A stretch of 64,000 nucleotides of DNA from Uranotaenia lowii (lineage: Eukaryota > Arthropoda > Insecta > Diptera > Culicidae), in the NCBI RefSeq assembly GCF_029784155.1, contig NC_073692.1:330541920-330605919 (forward strand), read 5' to 3'. How positions within the stretch are numbered: the stretch's first letter is position 1; every line of letters begins with the position of its first letter. Below are positions 10,919 through 22,828 of the stretch, piece after piece. Under the pieces are notes generated by a model that ran no database searches, was not told where the DNA came from, and was given only the letters and a program-made list of their open reading frames with translations. The position numbers were made by a program, and so were the translations under genes.

Positions 10919-10924
10919 TCAGTC
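10919..10924 (+). promoter_or_regulatory. Candidate distal initiator (TCAGTC)
   Basis: TCAGTC matches the arthropod initiator TCAGTY, with the A at 10921 as +1. It lies in an unusually GC-balanced stretch (10740-11140) within AT-rich DNA and downstream of the 10849 palindrome. No TATA box or correctly spaced DPE is seen. If real, it could start a long 5' non-coding leader for the calpain gene 14 kb downstream; no matching splice donor was convincing, so this is speculative. Confidence 0.25.
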
Positions 10925-11340
10925 AAAATATGGAGCGGAAGAGAATAACCGGTCCTCCCGACCTGGCCGTTTTCACTTGAATCTGTGACGTGCCCACCAG
11001 ATACAGATTCAAAACAAAAACACTGGCCACATTGTTGACCGAGGAAGATCAACGGACGTCACCGATTCTCAGGGTTTCAGAGAATAACCGCGTTTTTACT
11101 ACCTATATGTACCTACTCTCCCGCGAGCCATGCTTTGTCATGAATAAAAACAGACAAGCATCGACTGCAGGGTATCGGTTCCAATCATTTTTATGTTCAC
11201 TTTTTATTATTTCTTATTCATTGTCATTTTCTATAACTCTATACGATATTTCGGTTTTTTTTTAATCCTAACATGTATTCTGCGACTCGTTTTTTTTTTT
11301 TTTTTTGTATTAGCTCAAATCCAGTAACAAAGGTTTAAAT

Positions 11341-12971
11341 CATGGGTGGCCAAACCATGGCCCGCGGGCCACATTTGGCCCGCGGCTGTCTTTTTGTGGC
11401 CCGCGAGGCTCTGTTTGAAATTTCCATGTTCTCAGAATCGAATGTTTTACTTGGTTCATATCATTTGAAAAAAAATTACATAAATCTTCATCGACTTCAT
11501 TCGAAATGAAAGTCGGTGGAATCTTCTTTATTTGATACGATGTAATTTTACAAAAAGGTTACCGTCTCTGAATAAAGGATCAATAACAATTCCAATCAAA
11601 AAATTGAAATTTTCAAAATTGCACATTATTTGATACATTCACAGGGGAACAGCATTTATGCTGCCTATTTTTTAATTACTGATTTTCAAAGATGGTGGCG
11701 TCTTAAATATAAATCATTTGTCAGATTTTTTTTATCACTTCTCAATTTAGTGATATGAATCGTGTGAAAAATTAAAAAAATATCAGTTTTAAGTACAATC
11801 GACATTTGATAACTAATTTATAAATATTGGATATTCGATTCAGAAATACGCTTAAAAAGTTAAGTCTTACAATTTTTAGAAATTGCAATAGATAAGATTA
11901 CAACTATTTCTAACATAATTCAAGAAAGTATTTAAGTATTTTATATTGGAGATTTTAACTCATTTAACAAATTTGTTGCAGACTGTGACGCGATTCGATT
12001 CATGCTTAAAAATATCAAAGATTCGAAATCTTAAAAAGCTTAAATCTTTTTTTAAAATTCCGTCAAATTTACCGTATTTTTGCAGGAATGGGAAAAAATG
12101 ACAAAAATTGAATTTTTCCCAATTTTTAGGAGTTATCTCGAAAACAAGAGCTGATAGAAAAAATCTAATTGCATTGGAATCCAAGTAGTGAAATTTAGCT
12201 CTTAAAGTTTTTGCACCTTTGAAAAATGTTGAGCTTTCGAACGGATTCTATCTTTAATTTAGGGGAGTTTTGAGGGCTTCAGGAAAACAAGCCATATTAA
12301 ACTTTCAAAATTCTCGAACCACTTTAACATCATAATCAAAATAAAATTTCAAAAATTTTGTTTTAAAAACATCGAATATCCATCAAATTATTACAACATT
12401 TAATAATAATAAAAATTAAACCAAATTAAAAAAGCTTAGTATTGGTAACGTGATCTTAAAAATTTAAATATTATGACAAATTCCACTGAATTCATTTCTG
12501 TGTGCAAAAAAGGGTAAATTTTTAAATTCAAATCGAAAGAATTCAGGATGTCTGTGCTTATAAGTACTTTTAGTAAATAATCTTTTAAATGCCGAAAGCT
12601 TATGAACGGTACAATTTTTCAATAATTCCATTCCATGCAATATTTTTTTTATTTAAATTCGAAATCCTAACGAAATTTTTCAGGAAGACCGTTAAACTTA
12701 AAAACTTTGGAAGTGGGTGGCAATTTGACAGTTAGGGAATGAATAATAAAAGTATTAAACCACTTGAAAAAATTCGTAAAAAAAATGCATGGAACGAAAA
12801 TTTCTTACTAAGTTGAACCTTTACTTGAAACAGCCATATGCAGCAATTTTTTAATTGCAATAGCGTGTTCGATTTTTTCCTTGAATATTAGAGAAAAATT
12901 TCTTGTTTGGCCCGCGAGCAAATCTCATATCTAAAATTTGGCCCGCCTGTTGAAAATGTTGGCCACCCATG
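11341..12971. mobile_element. Non-autonomous hAT-type DNA transposon, 1631 bp
   Basis: The left end CATGGGTGGCCAA and right end TTGGCCACCCATG are inverted, and repeated GGCCCGCGGGCCA and TTGGCCCGC blocks sit just inside both ends. The element is bounded by a perfect 8-bp direct repeat, GTTTAAAT, at 11333-11340 and 12972-12979. An 8-bp target duplication with GGTGGCC-type ends is typical of hAT. No transposase motif is readable in the AT-rich interior, so it is non-autonomous or too decayed to recognise. Confidence 0.85.
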
Positions 12972-12979
12972 GTTTAAAT

Positions 12980-13490
12980 TATTGTCTGTCTAGAGTCTAG
13001 ATGTTTTCATAAACTTCATTTTTCAACGCTATAAAATGCAGCTTTTGGGAAACAAATAAAAATATAAAGGCACAAAACGACTTAAATAGTACAAAAAAAA
13101 ATTAAACATCATAAAAAATATTTTTCTGCTTAGAATTTACTCCGAACTTTTTTTTAGTTAAAAAGCTCAAAATTGAAAACTTTTGCAAAATTTATACATA
13201 AAATCCTGACGATGATTTCTGATGATATATTTTGATAAAATGTTTTGTTCAATATACATCAATTATCACACTTTTATTTAACAAAGTTTGAGTTTTCTAA
13301 AAATTGTGTGGTCTGAGATAGGGTAATTCTATGGAAATCGAACTTCATGGACTTTTATCATTCAAACTGCATTATCTCAGAAACTACGCCACGCTTATCA
13401 TTGCAATTTCGCAGAGTGATTGTTGAAATACAAAGCTAGTATGTCTGTAGTTTTTTTAAAGTTCTATTAATGGGAGTTGCTCGTAGTTGT
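12980..13490. other. AT-rich spacer
   Basis: No coding potential or recognisable element is seen. It separates the hAT element from the DD37E remnant. Confidence 0.5.
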
Positions 13491-14660
13491 TAAAGGGTGA
13501 TACGGCCAAAATTTGGTCAAGGGAAAACGCGTATAAATCGGTGAAATCGTTTATTTAAAAAATCAAATTAAATTTCTTTTCAAGTTTAATTAGTGTAAAA
13601 TTCAGGAAAAATATTCAGTAAGGCTTCCGCTTTTCCAAATCCGAATTGCCGGGCCTTACGCTTAATCCCTGCCATCAGATTTTGTACAGCCACCTTGAAC
13701 ACCTTCTTCGCCGCAGAAAGCCGGTTTGCCATGAACTGCTGCTCGTCCTTTGCAGTTTTTTTGGTCTTCTTTAAGTTAATAGCCCAGTATTTCTCAATTA
13801 GGCGGAGCTCTGGCGTGTTGGGAGGGTTTTTGTCCTTGGGAACCACCTGCACGTTGTTGGTGGCGTACCACTCCATGGCCTTTTTACCGTAATGGCAAGG
13901 TGCCAAATCCGTCCAAAACAGTACGAAACAATCGTGTTTCTTCAGGAAAGGCAGCAGACGTTTATTCAAACACTCTTTCACGTAAATTTCTTGGTTGACA
14001 GTCCCGGAAGCTATGAAATTGCTGCTTTTCAAGCCACAGGTACAGATGGCTTGCCAAACCAGATATTTCTTCGCAAACTTTAACAGTTTCATGTGCTTGA
14101 AAATATCTGCTACCTTTCCCCTTCCTTTGCCGTACAAAACTCCTGTCCCGGAAGCTGCTTGTAGTCGGCTTTGACGTAGGTTTCGTCATCCGTTACCACG
14201 CAGTCAAACTTCGTCAGCATCGTCGTGTACAGCCTCCGGGATCGCGCTTTGGCCGTCGTATTTTGTTTATCATCGCGATTTGGAGTCATTACCTTCTTGT
14301 AAGTCGATAGTCCGGCTCATTTTTTGGCTCGATGCACGGTTGTAGACGATACACCCAGCTTATTTGCGGCATCTCGGAGAGAGAGGTAAGGGTTTCGCTT
14401 GAAACTACCGGCAACTCACTTTGTCGTCTCAGCGGCTTCCGGTTTTCGATTTCCCCCGATCCAGACTTCCTGGCTGTCGACAAACGTTTCCCAAACACTT
14501 TAATTACATTTGTAACGGTTGATTTAGCAACTTTTAGCGATTTTGTCAGGTTTGCGTGCGAGTAGCTCGGATTTTCGCGATGCGCGAGCAAAATTTTAAT
14601 ACACTGCTCTTCTACCTTGGACGGCATTTTGACAACTGAAGAGTAATCCAAAATCAAAAT
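13491..14660 (-). mobile_element. ITmD37E-type mariner, one terminus retained
   Basis: The element carries a minus-strand DD37E transposase. Its 3' end is preserved at 13491 as TA followed by AAGGGTGATACGGCCAAAAT, which has the look of a terminal inverted repeat. The matching opposite repeat is not found near 14640-14690; there the sequence passes into a different repeat (see 14663-14960). The right border is therefore approximate. Confidence 0.75.
13586..14627 (-). pseudogene. ITmD37E transposase with frameshifts
   Basis: The start is the ATG at 14625-14627 (MPSKVEEQCIK). An N-terminal helix-turn-helix follows (HANLTKSLKVAKSTV). The first catalytic Asp lies in VTDDETY near 14176-14199, in a different frame. 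The second is in FWTDLAPCHY and the Glu in ELRLIEKYW, separated by exactly 37 residues, which defines DD37E. The C-terminal part is one long frame (13586-14137, 183 codons). At least two frame changes, near 14290 and near 14140-14190, break the gene. Function would be cut-and-paste transposition at TA sites; this copy is inactive. Confidence 0.82.
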
Positions 14661-14662
14661 AA

Positions 14663-14960
14663 GATATGCAAAAAATTGTATGCGAGACCCCCTCCTCTCT
14701 TTCTATGTTCTCTATGGGAAAAGAGAGGTGTCGCAACTAAGCCTATGTGCTATTACCATTACTCGTACCAAAACGCCTTCCTAAGCCAAATTAGGTTTCA
14801 TTTGCTCGATTTTTTCTCAAGTTACGTAAAAAAAATGCATATTCTTCCACTGTAAGAAAGGAGGGGCCCCAAAAAATTATAGGAATATTTCTCGTTTTCA
14901 AATTCCCTTCCATGCCAAATTTGGTTCCATTTGCTTGATTTGTTTTGTTTTTGTTTTAAT
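14663..14960 (+). repeat. Two units of the CCAAATTTGGTTCCATTTGC tandem-unit repeat
   Basis: Units around 14786 and 14911, about 125 bp apart, each have a 'gccaaatt-ggtt-catttgctcgat' core, a run of A after 'tacgtaa', and a pyrimidine-rich 'ccccctcctctc' block. The same architecture fills 62471-64000 in the same orientation. The DD37E remnant abuts this copy, suggesting that the mariner landed in it. Confidence 0.55.
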
Positions 14961-16145
14961 AGGATTCTTGACCTGCCTCACAAAAATGGTTCATAGAATA
15001 GAAATTTGATTTGGAAGTATAAAATGGCGTTTAGGGATATTATACAGTATTTACTTTCGTACAAAATGATCGATGTTCCCAGCTTCAATAAGGTAAAGAA
15101 AAGAGTTATACCGTGGCAAGCTATTTTTCACGAAAAGTAGCAGGTTATGTAATAAAATGGTCGAACAATCCATTTGGATAATAATAAATTGAGAAACTCC
15201 TTGCTTCAGGATCTAGAGCAATGAAATAACAGTTAAGAAGATCTGACAGTGCCAAAAAAAACAGTTATGTCAAAAAAATATTGTGAAATGATTTTAAAAA
15301 AGCCATCTTTTCAAACAATTCATGAGACATAGAATTAACACTGCTAGTTTACACTATAGAATCGGTGATATAGGTATCTATTTTTGAGCGTTGTGACTTC
15401 ACGAAATTTTACAGTTTTTCAATTCATGATTCATTCAAACGTCAAATATTTAAAAAAAAATGGAGATCTCTTCGAAGGTTTTGAGAAAAATTTAATGCAA
15501 TTTTCAGAATAAAAATCGGTGCAGAACGTTGTGAGTTGAACCCGGGTAAAGAATGCGTTGTGACGCCAAGAAAATATATTTGCTTTTTGCGAAAACGATC
15601 GAGACTTTTAATTTCAACGTTATTATAGTATTTTTTTAATACAAGTTTAACATGACAATGCATTGCAATGCATTACAATGCGCTTCAATAAATGAAGTGA
15701 AGTATTAATTTTTTTATGAAACAAAGAAACCTTTTTTTGCATAAACGTTTTTTTTTTAAATGTCTCTTATAAAATCATTAAAAAATTGAACACTTGATTC
15801 GAGAATAAACAAACTATCATGCAAATGACATTTTGATAGATTTTTTAAAAGAATGTTTATGAATTATATAAATAGGTAGTTATCTGTGATTTAAATAAAG
15901 AACTTGAAAAAACATCAAGCTCTCATACATCAATTTAAATATGAAAACCCCCGCTTATTGCTTCTATAACTTGTTGTCGTTAAACAAAAATAAATGAGTA
16001 TCCTTAAAATGCAATAAGATTCAAAAAATCTTTGCTTATGGTATATTATAAAGAGTCTCTAATAGAAATTTCCACCTCAAAGAATTTTACTAGAAAATCC
16101 AAATCCAACCCCGTAAAAGAGACTTTCTAATTTATATATGAAAGC
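14961..16145. other. AT-rich noncoding DNA
   Basis: No gene or element is recognised. 15655-15685 has a short repeat of CATTGCAATG/CATTACAATG. Confidence 0.45.
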
Positions 16146-16389
16146 TTCGACCAGACCGAACTGAGCGCCATGAGAAAATTTTGAATTAACAGAAATTTGA
16201 TCTTGTGAAATTCATAGATAGGTTGAAAGCGTGAATATGATTGACTGTAACGAATTCCTTTAATTATAATCTATCGATTCTAGCTCATACCTAAACATAA
16301 AAGATTTCGTCTCTTGATAAAAAATATTTGCCCGTAAAGTTCATATGTCTCGAAAAAATGCTGATGGCGTCCAGTTCGGTCTGGTCGAA
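16146..16389. mobile_element. 244-bp MITE with about 26-bp inverted repeats
   Basis: The left arm TTCGACCAGACCGAACTG (16146) continues to GCGCCAT. The right arm (16364-16389) is its reverse complement with the central AG/GA swapped. The interior is non-coding. No clear target duplication is visible, so the superfamily is not assigned. Confidence 0.6.
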
Positions 16390-16394
16390 TGCCG

Positions 16395-16960
16395 ACCATA
16401 TATAAAAATGAAGGTTTGTCTGTCTGTCTGTTCCCTAAAGACACGAAAATTACTGAACTAATCAATTTGGTTTGGAAGAGTTTTTGGGGTCGGAGATGAT
16501 TTCTAAAATAAATTCAAACTGCTCCGACGTAGAAGAGGAGGGGCTCTCATACAAACTTACTAAAAATATGACACAATTCGAACAATATTTGGATACTACT
16601 CCACGTGAAATTTGGTGTGGAGCCATTTCCAAGACGGGGAATGGCTTCTATTATACTTTCAATACTCTCCTAATTCAAAAAAGGGGGCCCCCATACAAAA
16701 TAACCAAAAATTTAAAACGGTTCAAACAAATTTCGAAAACTACTGAACCGATTGACGTAAAAGTTTGTGAGAAGCTGTCTTCATGACTGGGAATGTCTTC
16801 TATAATAATTTCTAACCTCTCCAATTTCAAAAAAGGGGGCTCCCATACAAAATAAACAAAATTTTGACACATTTCGAACTATTTTCGAAAACTATTGAAC
16901 CGATCAACGAAAAATTTGGTGTGTAGCCGTTTCTAAGACCGGAAATGATTCATATAAATA
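16395..16960 (+). repeat. Tandem-unit repeat starting ATATATAAAAATGAA-TGTCTGTCTG
   Basis: It opens with TATATAAAAATGAAGG, a TGTC microsatellite and TTCCCTAAAGACACGAAAAT, then about 120-170-bp units containing 'aaactactgaaccgat', 'aaatttggtgtg(t/g)agcc', and 'tcaaaaaaggggg'. The same opening, in the opposite orientation, ends the repeat at 62471-64000. The far end seen in other copies (ACTAGCTGACCCGG) is absent, so this copy is truncated. Confidence 0.6.
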
Positions 16961-18686
16961 CTTTCAAACATAAATATAATAAAAATATAATTCAAACTTA
17001 ACAAAATAAAACAAAATTTTAACAATCTTACAAGGGATTTGGTTTTAAATTGATAAACATCAGCGTTTTAACAAAATCAGATGATTTATGGAATTCGCAA
17101 ATAAGGTTTTACAAAGTTAAATGATATATTGTATTGATTGGCGCTTCTTATTTTAATGAATGACTTTCATATTCAATAAATGTAACATACGTTTTATCAA
17201 CAAAACGAATGTCTTAGTGTTTTCATAAAGGTTGGCACTTTTTGGTTTTGTACAAAATTTAACAGTATCTAAATACTCCTTCCGCTTCAAAAGGGGGCGA
17301 TTTTTTTTAAATTTAAAGAGTTTATTGTTTGTATTGAATACCCTCCTTTTTGTTATTTTAAAGGGTAGATCCTTCTTTAAACCTTCAAGTTACCTTGAGG
17401 TTCAAGACAATCTAGAAGCTCAGATGCCATGCAAAATAGTTCGCTTTTGAATAATTTAATCAAAAAAGAAGTTTATTTTAATTAAAAAAAAATTAAATAA
17501 CTTAAATTTTCCATGAAAGGGATAGCAAAGCAAACCGGGTAAGCTTATTTATTATAAAACTAAACAAATTAAAATATCTACTAACACATGAAAAATTTGG
17601 CCCAGATCAGACTACGGAAAGGGGTCTTGAAAAAAACCTGAAATTTGTTTGGAACTATGTGGATTTTGTTCAGGATGAACATTAGAAACCAGTTTTTCAC
17701 CAATTATTTTGGACTTTATTAACCGATTTTTATTTTATTTTTGGTGTTTTATTTAAGCTCTTATTATGACGATATTTCATCTGAAGATCGCGCTTCGATT
17801 AAAGTTTTGATAAAACTGTTATTTAAGCTTTAAAAACGGGGTTGTGAGCGTCGATTAACGACAATGCATGTTTTTTACTAACCCTCGTCCGTCCCTAAAA
17901 ATTTTCCCGTTACAGGTCTTGGAGTGCCAATTTGACACTCCTGACTATCCTGAATCTAGTGCAAAGTTGAATTTAACTGTTAGAAAATCTGAGAAATTGC
18001 AAATTGACAAAAGGTTCGAAAATCATTTATCTTTAAAAGCTCGTCGAAAATTCTGTTATTTGTATTTTGAAAATCAAATAATGCAAAAATGTGCCCAATT
18101 ATGTCAACTTTCTATTCTGTATTCAAAATTTATCTGATATTTTTTAACAATTTAGACGATTCATTGATTGATAAGTACGGTTTTTACACCGCTTTTTACA
18201 TTTTTTTTGTGGACATGATAAAAAAAAATGTATATATGTATTTATGTACAACGTATAGCTTCAAACTTCAGCTTTCTTGGACACTAAGTGGATTTTTTTA
18301 GCATTCCGTAGCTGATCTACAGTCTTTTTTCCAAAGCATGAAAACTGAAGTGTTGTAGGTGAATAATGTCCGAAAAACATATTTGAGTTACATGACGCGA
18401 TCGGTTGATAAACAAGAGAAATTTCGCGGTTTTAGGCGAGGAGTACCAAATTGACACTCAAGATCTTATTAGGGAGTTTTTTTTTCCTGGGCTTTCAGGA
18501 TGCGTCCATAAAAAAGTAATGATGCCAAATTAAAGATTTAAATAAGATTTAGATTATTTTTTATTTTGATGCACCCGAATGAAGTTTCAAGCCGAAAAAC
18601 TTCCAATAGTGTCATATTGGCACTCAAGAGCGGATTAGGATTAATTGAGCCTTCAGAATCTAATTTTTAAAACTCAATATCCATAA
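16961..18686. other. Noncoding DNA with a recurring TTGACACTC motif
   Basis: No gene is supported. A near-palindromic motif, GAGTGCCAA-TTTGACACTC, recurs three times: about 17921, 18440 (GAGTACCAAATTGACACTC) and 18608 (AGTGTCATATTGGCACTC). This points to a decayed repeat or a structured element between about 17850 and 18630. Confidence 0.4.
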
Positions 18687-18692
18687 CTCTAA

Positions 18693-21600
18693 CAGGGTGG
18701 CCACAGAACCGGGAAAACCTGGAAAACCGGGAATTGAAAATCGAACCGGGAAAACCGGGAAAAAACCGGGAATTCAGAGCCAAAACCGGGAAAATAAACA
18801 AGAGGAAACCGAAATTCAGTTTTGGATCTAAATCAGGGATTCAACCCAAAATTCAAAATTCAATTTCCTGCTTAGATTTTAACAGTTCAAAAATGTGTAA
18901 GAAGGATATCATAAGTTCGGAAATCTTTAAACTTCTCTCTGATTTCTCTTCAACTACCTCTAAATTGAAAAAACTAACTTATTTTACCGGAAGCTAGAGT
19001 TCGAAACTGCCTCAAAGAATGAGATCAGAAATTCAAAAAGTCTCTTAAAATTTGTATCGCATTGCAATTATTTAAAAAAAAACCATCAATCATATAAAAG
19101 CAAACAAATTAAAGTTAATTCCCAGAAAAAGTTAAATGTTGGTTGAAAATGTTAAAAGAAGCTAATATTATAATTTCCCAGTGATAGTTTTTAATTTAAG
19201 AGCTAAACACAAGACAATCATCTTTATACACGACAAGGTGTTTTTTCGCAGCCTAGTAATAATTTGACATCGCCGAAACTTTGCTTAGTTGAAAAGGAAA
19301 CCATCTCCTATCAAACGCACTAATTGGAAAATTAACTTTTTTCGATCACTGGTCATAATTTATTCAGAAAAAAATAAATTACACTTTTTAAAGCTTGAAT
19401 ATGTAAAGATTCCGTTGAATATTTGCGAAAATTTCAAATGAACTGATTTCTAACCTGATCCGTGGCGAAAATTGGAAAAAAAATTAGAAAAAAAAAAGTG
19501 AAAATATTTCCTTTTTTCATAAGGGTGTGTTTATGTCGATAGAAGCCTCTATCTTTATAAATTCTTCAAAAATTTAAAAATGTTTTAAAAAGTAGTTTCC
19601 TCAAAAAATACATATTTGTGTTTTGAGTGACGCATTAAAGAAAAAAAAAACCTTGAATTTTAATATTAAAAAAGCTCCATGTCAAAATAACAATTTTTTT
19701 GCAATAATATTGATTAATTTTTTTTTTTTGTTTATTTCTTTTATATAGCACATGTCAACCAAATTTACGTTATTCCGGTTGCCTGGGGGGTTTAGAACTG
19801 ATTTGACTAATTTGAAGGCGACATATCCAAATATGCAGATTCAAGGGTTAACTTGAGAAATGTTTTAGCCACATTTTAGTACTTTTCAAAGATTCTCAAA
19901 TCCTAGGTTTCGAATCGATGATAAACTTTCACGAAAACCGCGAATTGTGGAAATTTTTGTGAAAACTTTAAGTTTATTTTTCACAATCTGGTGAATTTAA
20001 GGATATTTTGAAATAGTTTTTTTTTTATCAAAATGAATCAAATATATTTTTAAAAGCATAAGTCAAAACAAATTTGAAATCTTCAAAAAAAATTGTAAAT
20101 AGAATTTAAATCTTTGATATCGAAAGCTCATTAATGCTCTTCAATGATGTCACAAATAGTTTCCTTTTTTAACTTAAGAATTCAAGCATTGTTCCTTTGA
20201 ATCTAGAATATCTAGGTTATATCTTAATCCTTTATAAAATGGGGGATAATAAATAGATTCGAAATCTGTTATTTTTATATAGGATTGTCGGTCTGTATTT
20301 TATAACTTAGCTCATAGTTTCTGAAATTTTATGTACACTGTTGAGTCTTTTTGATTGTAGAAATTTTATTTGTCCATTTTTCAACTTGTTTTATCATAAA
20401 TCCTCAAAGTCAGTTTTAGCTAAGCATATTCTGAAGAAATTTATAAGATTTATTTTCCTCATACAAGGGTTGTTTTCAAGCCGACATTCCAAAAAACATT
20501 ATAACTCTATTATTAACCGGAACAGTTATGTTATTTTCATAGTTTTACCCCTAGAAGTTGACTCAACATAAAAATATATATTGACTAGTTGACTGTTACT
20601 TTTTTAACTGAAATCAAATCCACATTTTTCTGCATAACAAAGTTTATCAACTACTGAATAAAAAATGAAAACGTTGAGATTTTTTTTAAAAGGAAATACT
20701 TTTATTGCCAGAAAATAGATCTTTTTTTCAATAATTTTAACTGTTAAAAAAAATGTACGAAATTCAAATTATAAATATAGTTTGCAATGTTTGACAGTAC
20801 TGAATCATGCTAAAAATATTTAAAAAAAATTGAAACCAAATGTGGAGTCGTATGCAACAGCGGATTTAGAAATGTTTTTTTTTTTTTAATTTTTACGGCT
20901 ACTACAAAAAATTACATTGTTCTTTTTAAAATTTCTATAAAAATTTGCAATTTCAATGTATTAAAATGTTATTTTAAACTGAAAACCCATGAGTGCTGAA
21001 GTTCAGATTTTTTTTAATAGTTTAGGTAGTTTAAATCGAGTATCAATAAATTTAAATTGCAAAATTTAATTTTACTACGCTTTGAAAATCAAAAATAAAT
21101 GTTTTTTTTTTATTTTTATTTTTTTATCATAATAAATTTAGATATGATACTTAAAAATTCCTTTTGCAATTTTTTTCTACATTAATTTTGAAACTGAAAT
21201 TTCTTAGTTTAAAATAGAAAAAAAACAATGGGTGAATCTGAATTGAATAAATGTTTTGAATTTTGTCTTTATCTCAAATTTTGATATGCTGTTGAATAAT
21301 CCCCAAAACTGTTTAATAAAGACTCTGTAACTTGTTTCCCATATTTTATTTTTAACTTTTTAAGTCAGAATTCAAGATGCAAAAACAATGTTTGGTGAAT
21401 GGTCTCTTATTAGTTATTCATTGCAATGAGTTGCAAAATGTTTATTTTTTAGCACGAGTCGTAAATTGAATCAACGGGCTTGCCAAGTTGGATAATTACG
21501 TCGAGTGCTGACAAAAATCGAGTTTTGCAACGAGTGGCATACACAATTTTAAAAAATTTTTGAAAATCCTTAGAAAATCAATTAATTGACCTACAAAAAG

Positions 21601-22822
21601 TGCGTCTTGTAAATAACCAATGACTGAAAATTTGTGATGAAGTAGATCTTGGACTGTACTTTTGCAGACAAAAAATAGTTTGGATTGAAAATTATCGCTT
21701 TTCGATAACTTTTTCAGTGTTCCAAAGTTAACTTTTTAGCACTGAATTACATAAAATACAATTATAATAACTATTCAAAAATAGAATTTGTTTTTTTTTT
21801 TGCAAATATTTACTTTTCAATGTATAAAAAAATCAGTAATGAATTCTAAAGAATATATTATTAGAACTTAGCTTAAACAGAAGACAAGTTCGTCGGATAA
21901 TGGTAGGATCAACTAAAGTTATCATGAATAAAAATAATTCTTTTTCTTATACCTATTCATAATTACCCAGGTTTATATGGAGTAATAATAAACACTGTTA
22001 AGATTCTTGTTACGTAAAAATTTTTAGTGTTGGCGATATTTCTAGAGGAATCTTAACACTGCGTCTAGATACGATTAGTGGTCTTTAAAATTTTTCCCTT
22101 TATTGGTCACGGGGAATTTTTGTATTCACAAACGAACAAGAAGTCTTGTTCATACAATCTCATATTCACAGATTTTAGAAACTGATAAAGTTATGTATAA
22201 CGGTTTATTTCCAAGATCTTGACGGTTATTGATATTTTAAAAACTAAAGATAAATCTAGATAATCAAACAATGCCTAAAAACAAGTGTTCATAACTGCCC
22301 CGTGTTTTGAAAAACATGGGAAATTATAAACAATCCTTTGTGAATCAGTATGATAAATGTTTGGCAAAAATTTATATTACACTTGAAGATGCATTTATTA
22401 CTGACTGTAAAACGTCTGAAAACAGCATTGTTACTGAATTCACAAGGGAGTTACATAATTGAACGCCCTCAGAACAATTTTGATTTCTCGAGACGTGGAT
22501 TTTGTGAGCTTAAGTAACACAATTTATATCTGTAACACATCAAAAAATTTGTAAACAGGATTAAAAACCCCTTAACGATTTTGTATAGGGTGCTTTTTTC
22601 TATTATTTATATAAATGTGAAGAAAACCTTGAAATAGAATCGAATTCCTCTAAGTGTTCAATTATTTGAGTGTTATGAAACAACCAAATCAATGAAATAA
22701 CTTGAAAATTTTGCTAAATGTCAACGAAAATGGACAAACAATATCTGGAAAACTTGGAATTTTTGTCTGGGAAAACCGGGAAAAACCGGGAATTTCAAAA
22801 TGAAAAAGTTGTGGCCACCCTG
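18693..22822. mobile_element. hAT-like element, 4.1 kb, 13-bp terminal inverted repeats
   Basis: The left end CAGGGTGGCCACA is matched exactly by the reverse complement of the right end at 22810-22822. The hexamer CTCTAA stands directly outside both ends (18687-18692 and 22823-22828), a partial target duplication. Just inside both ends are runs of CCGGGAAAACCGGGAA in the same, not inverted, orientation. CAGGGTGGCCAC termini are common among hAT elements. The interior is AT-rich and holds no readable transposase, so the copy is non-autonomous or long dead. Confidence 0.75.
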
Positions 22823-22828
22823 CTCTAA

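Noticed and set aside
18734..18997. An 87-codon ORF rich in Lys, Pro and Gly
   Set aside because: It is the translation of the CCGGGAAAACC array of the hAT-like element.
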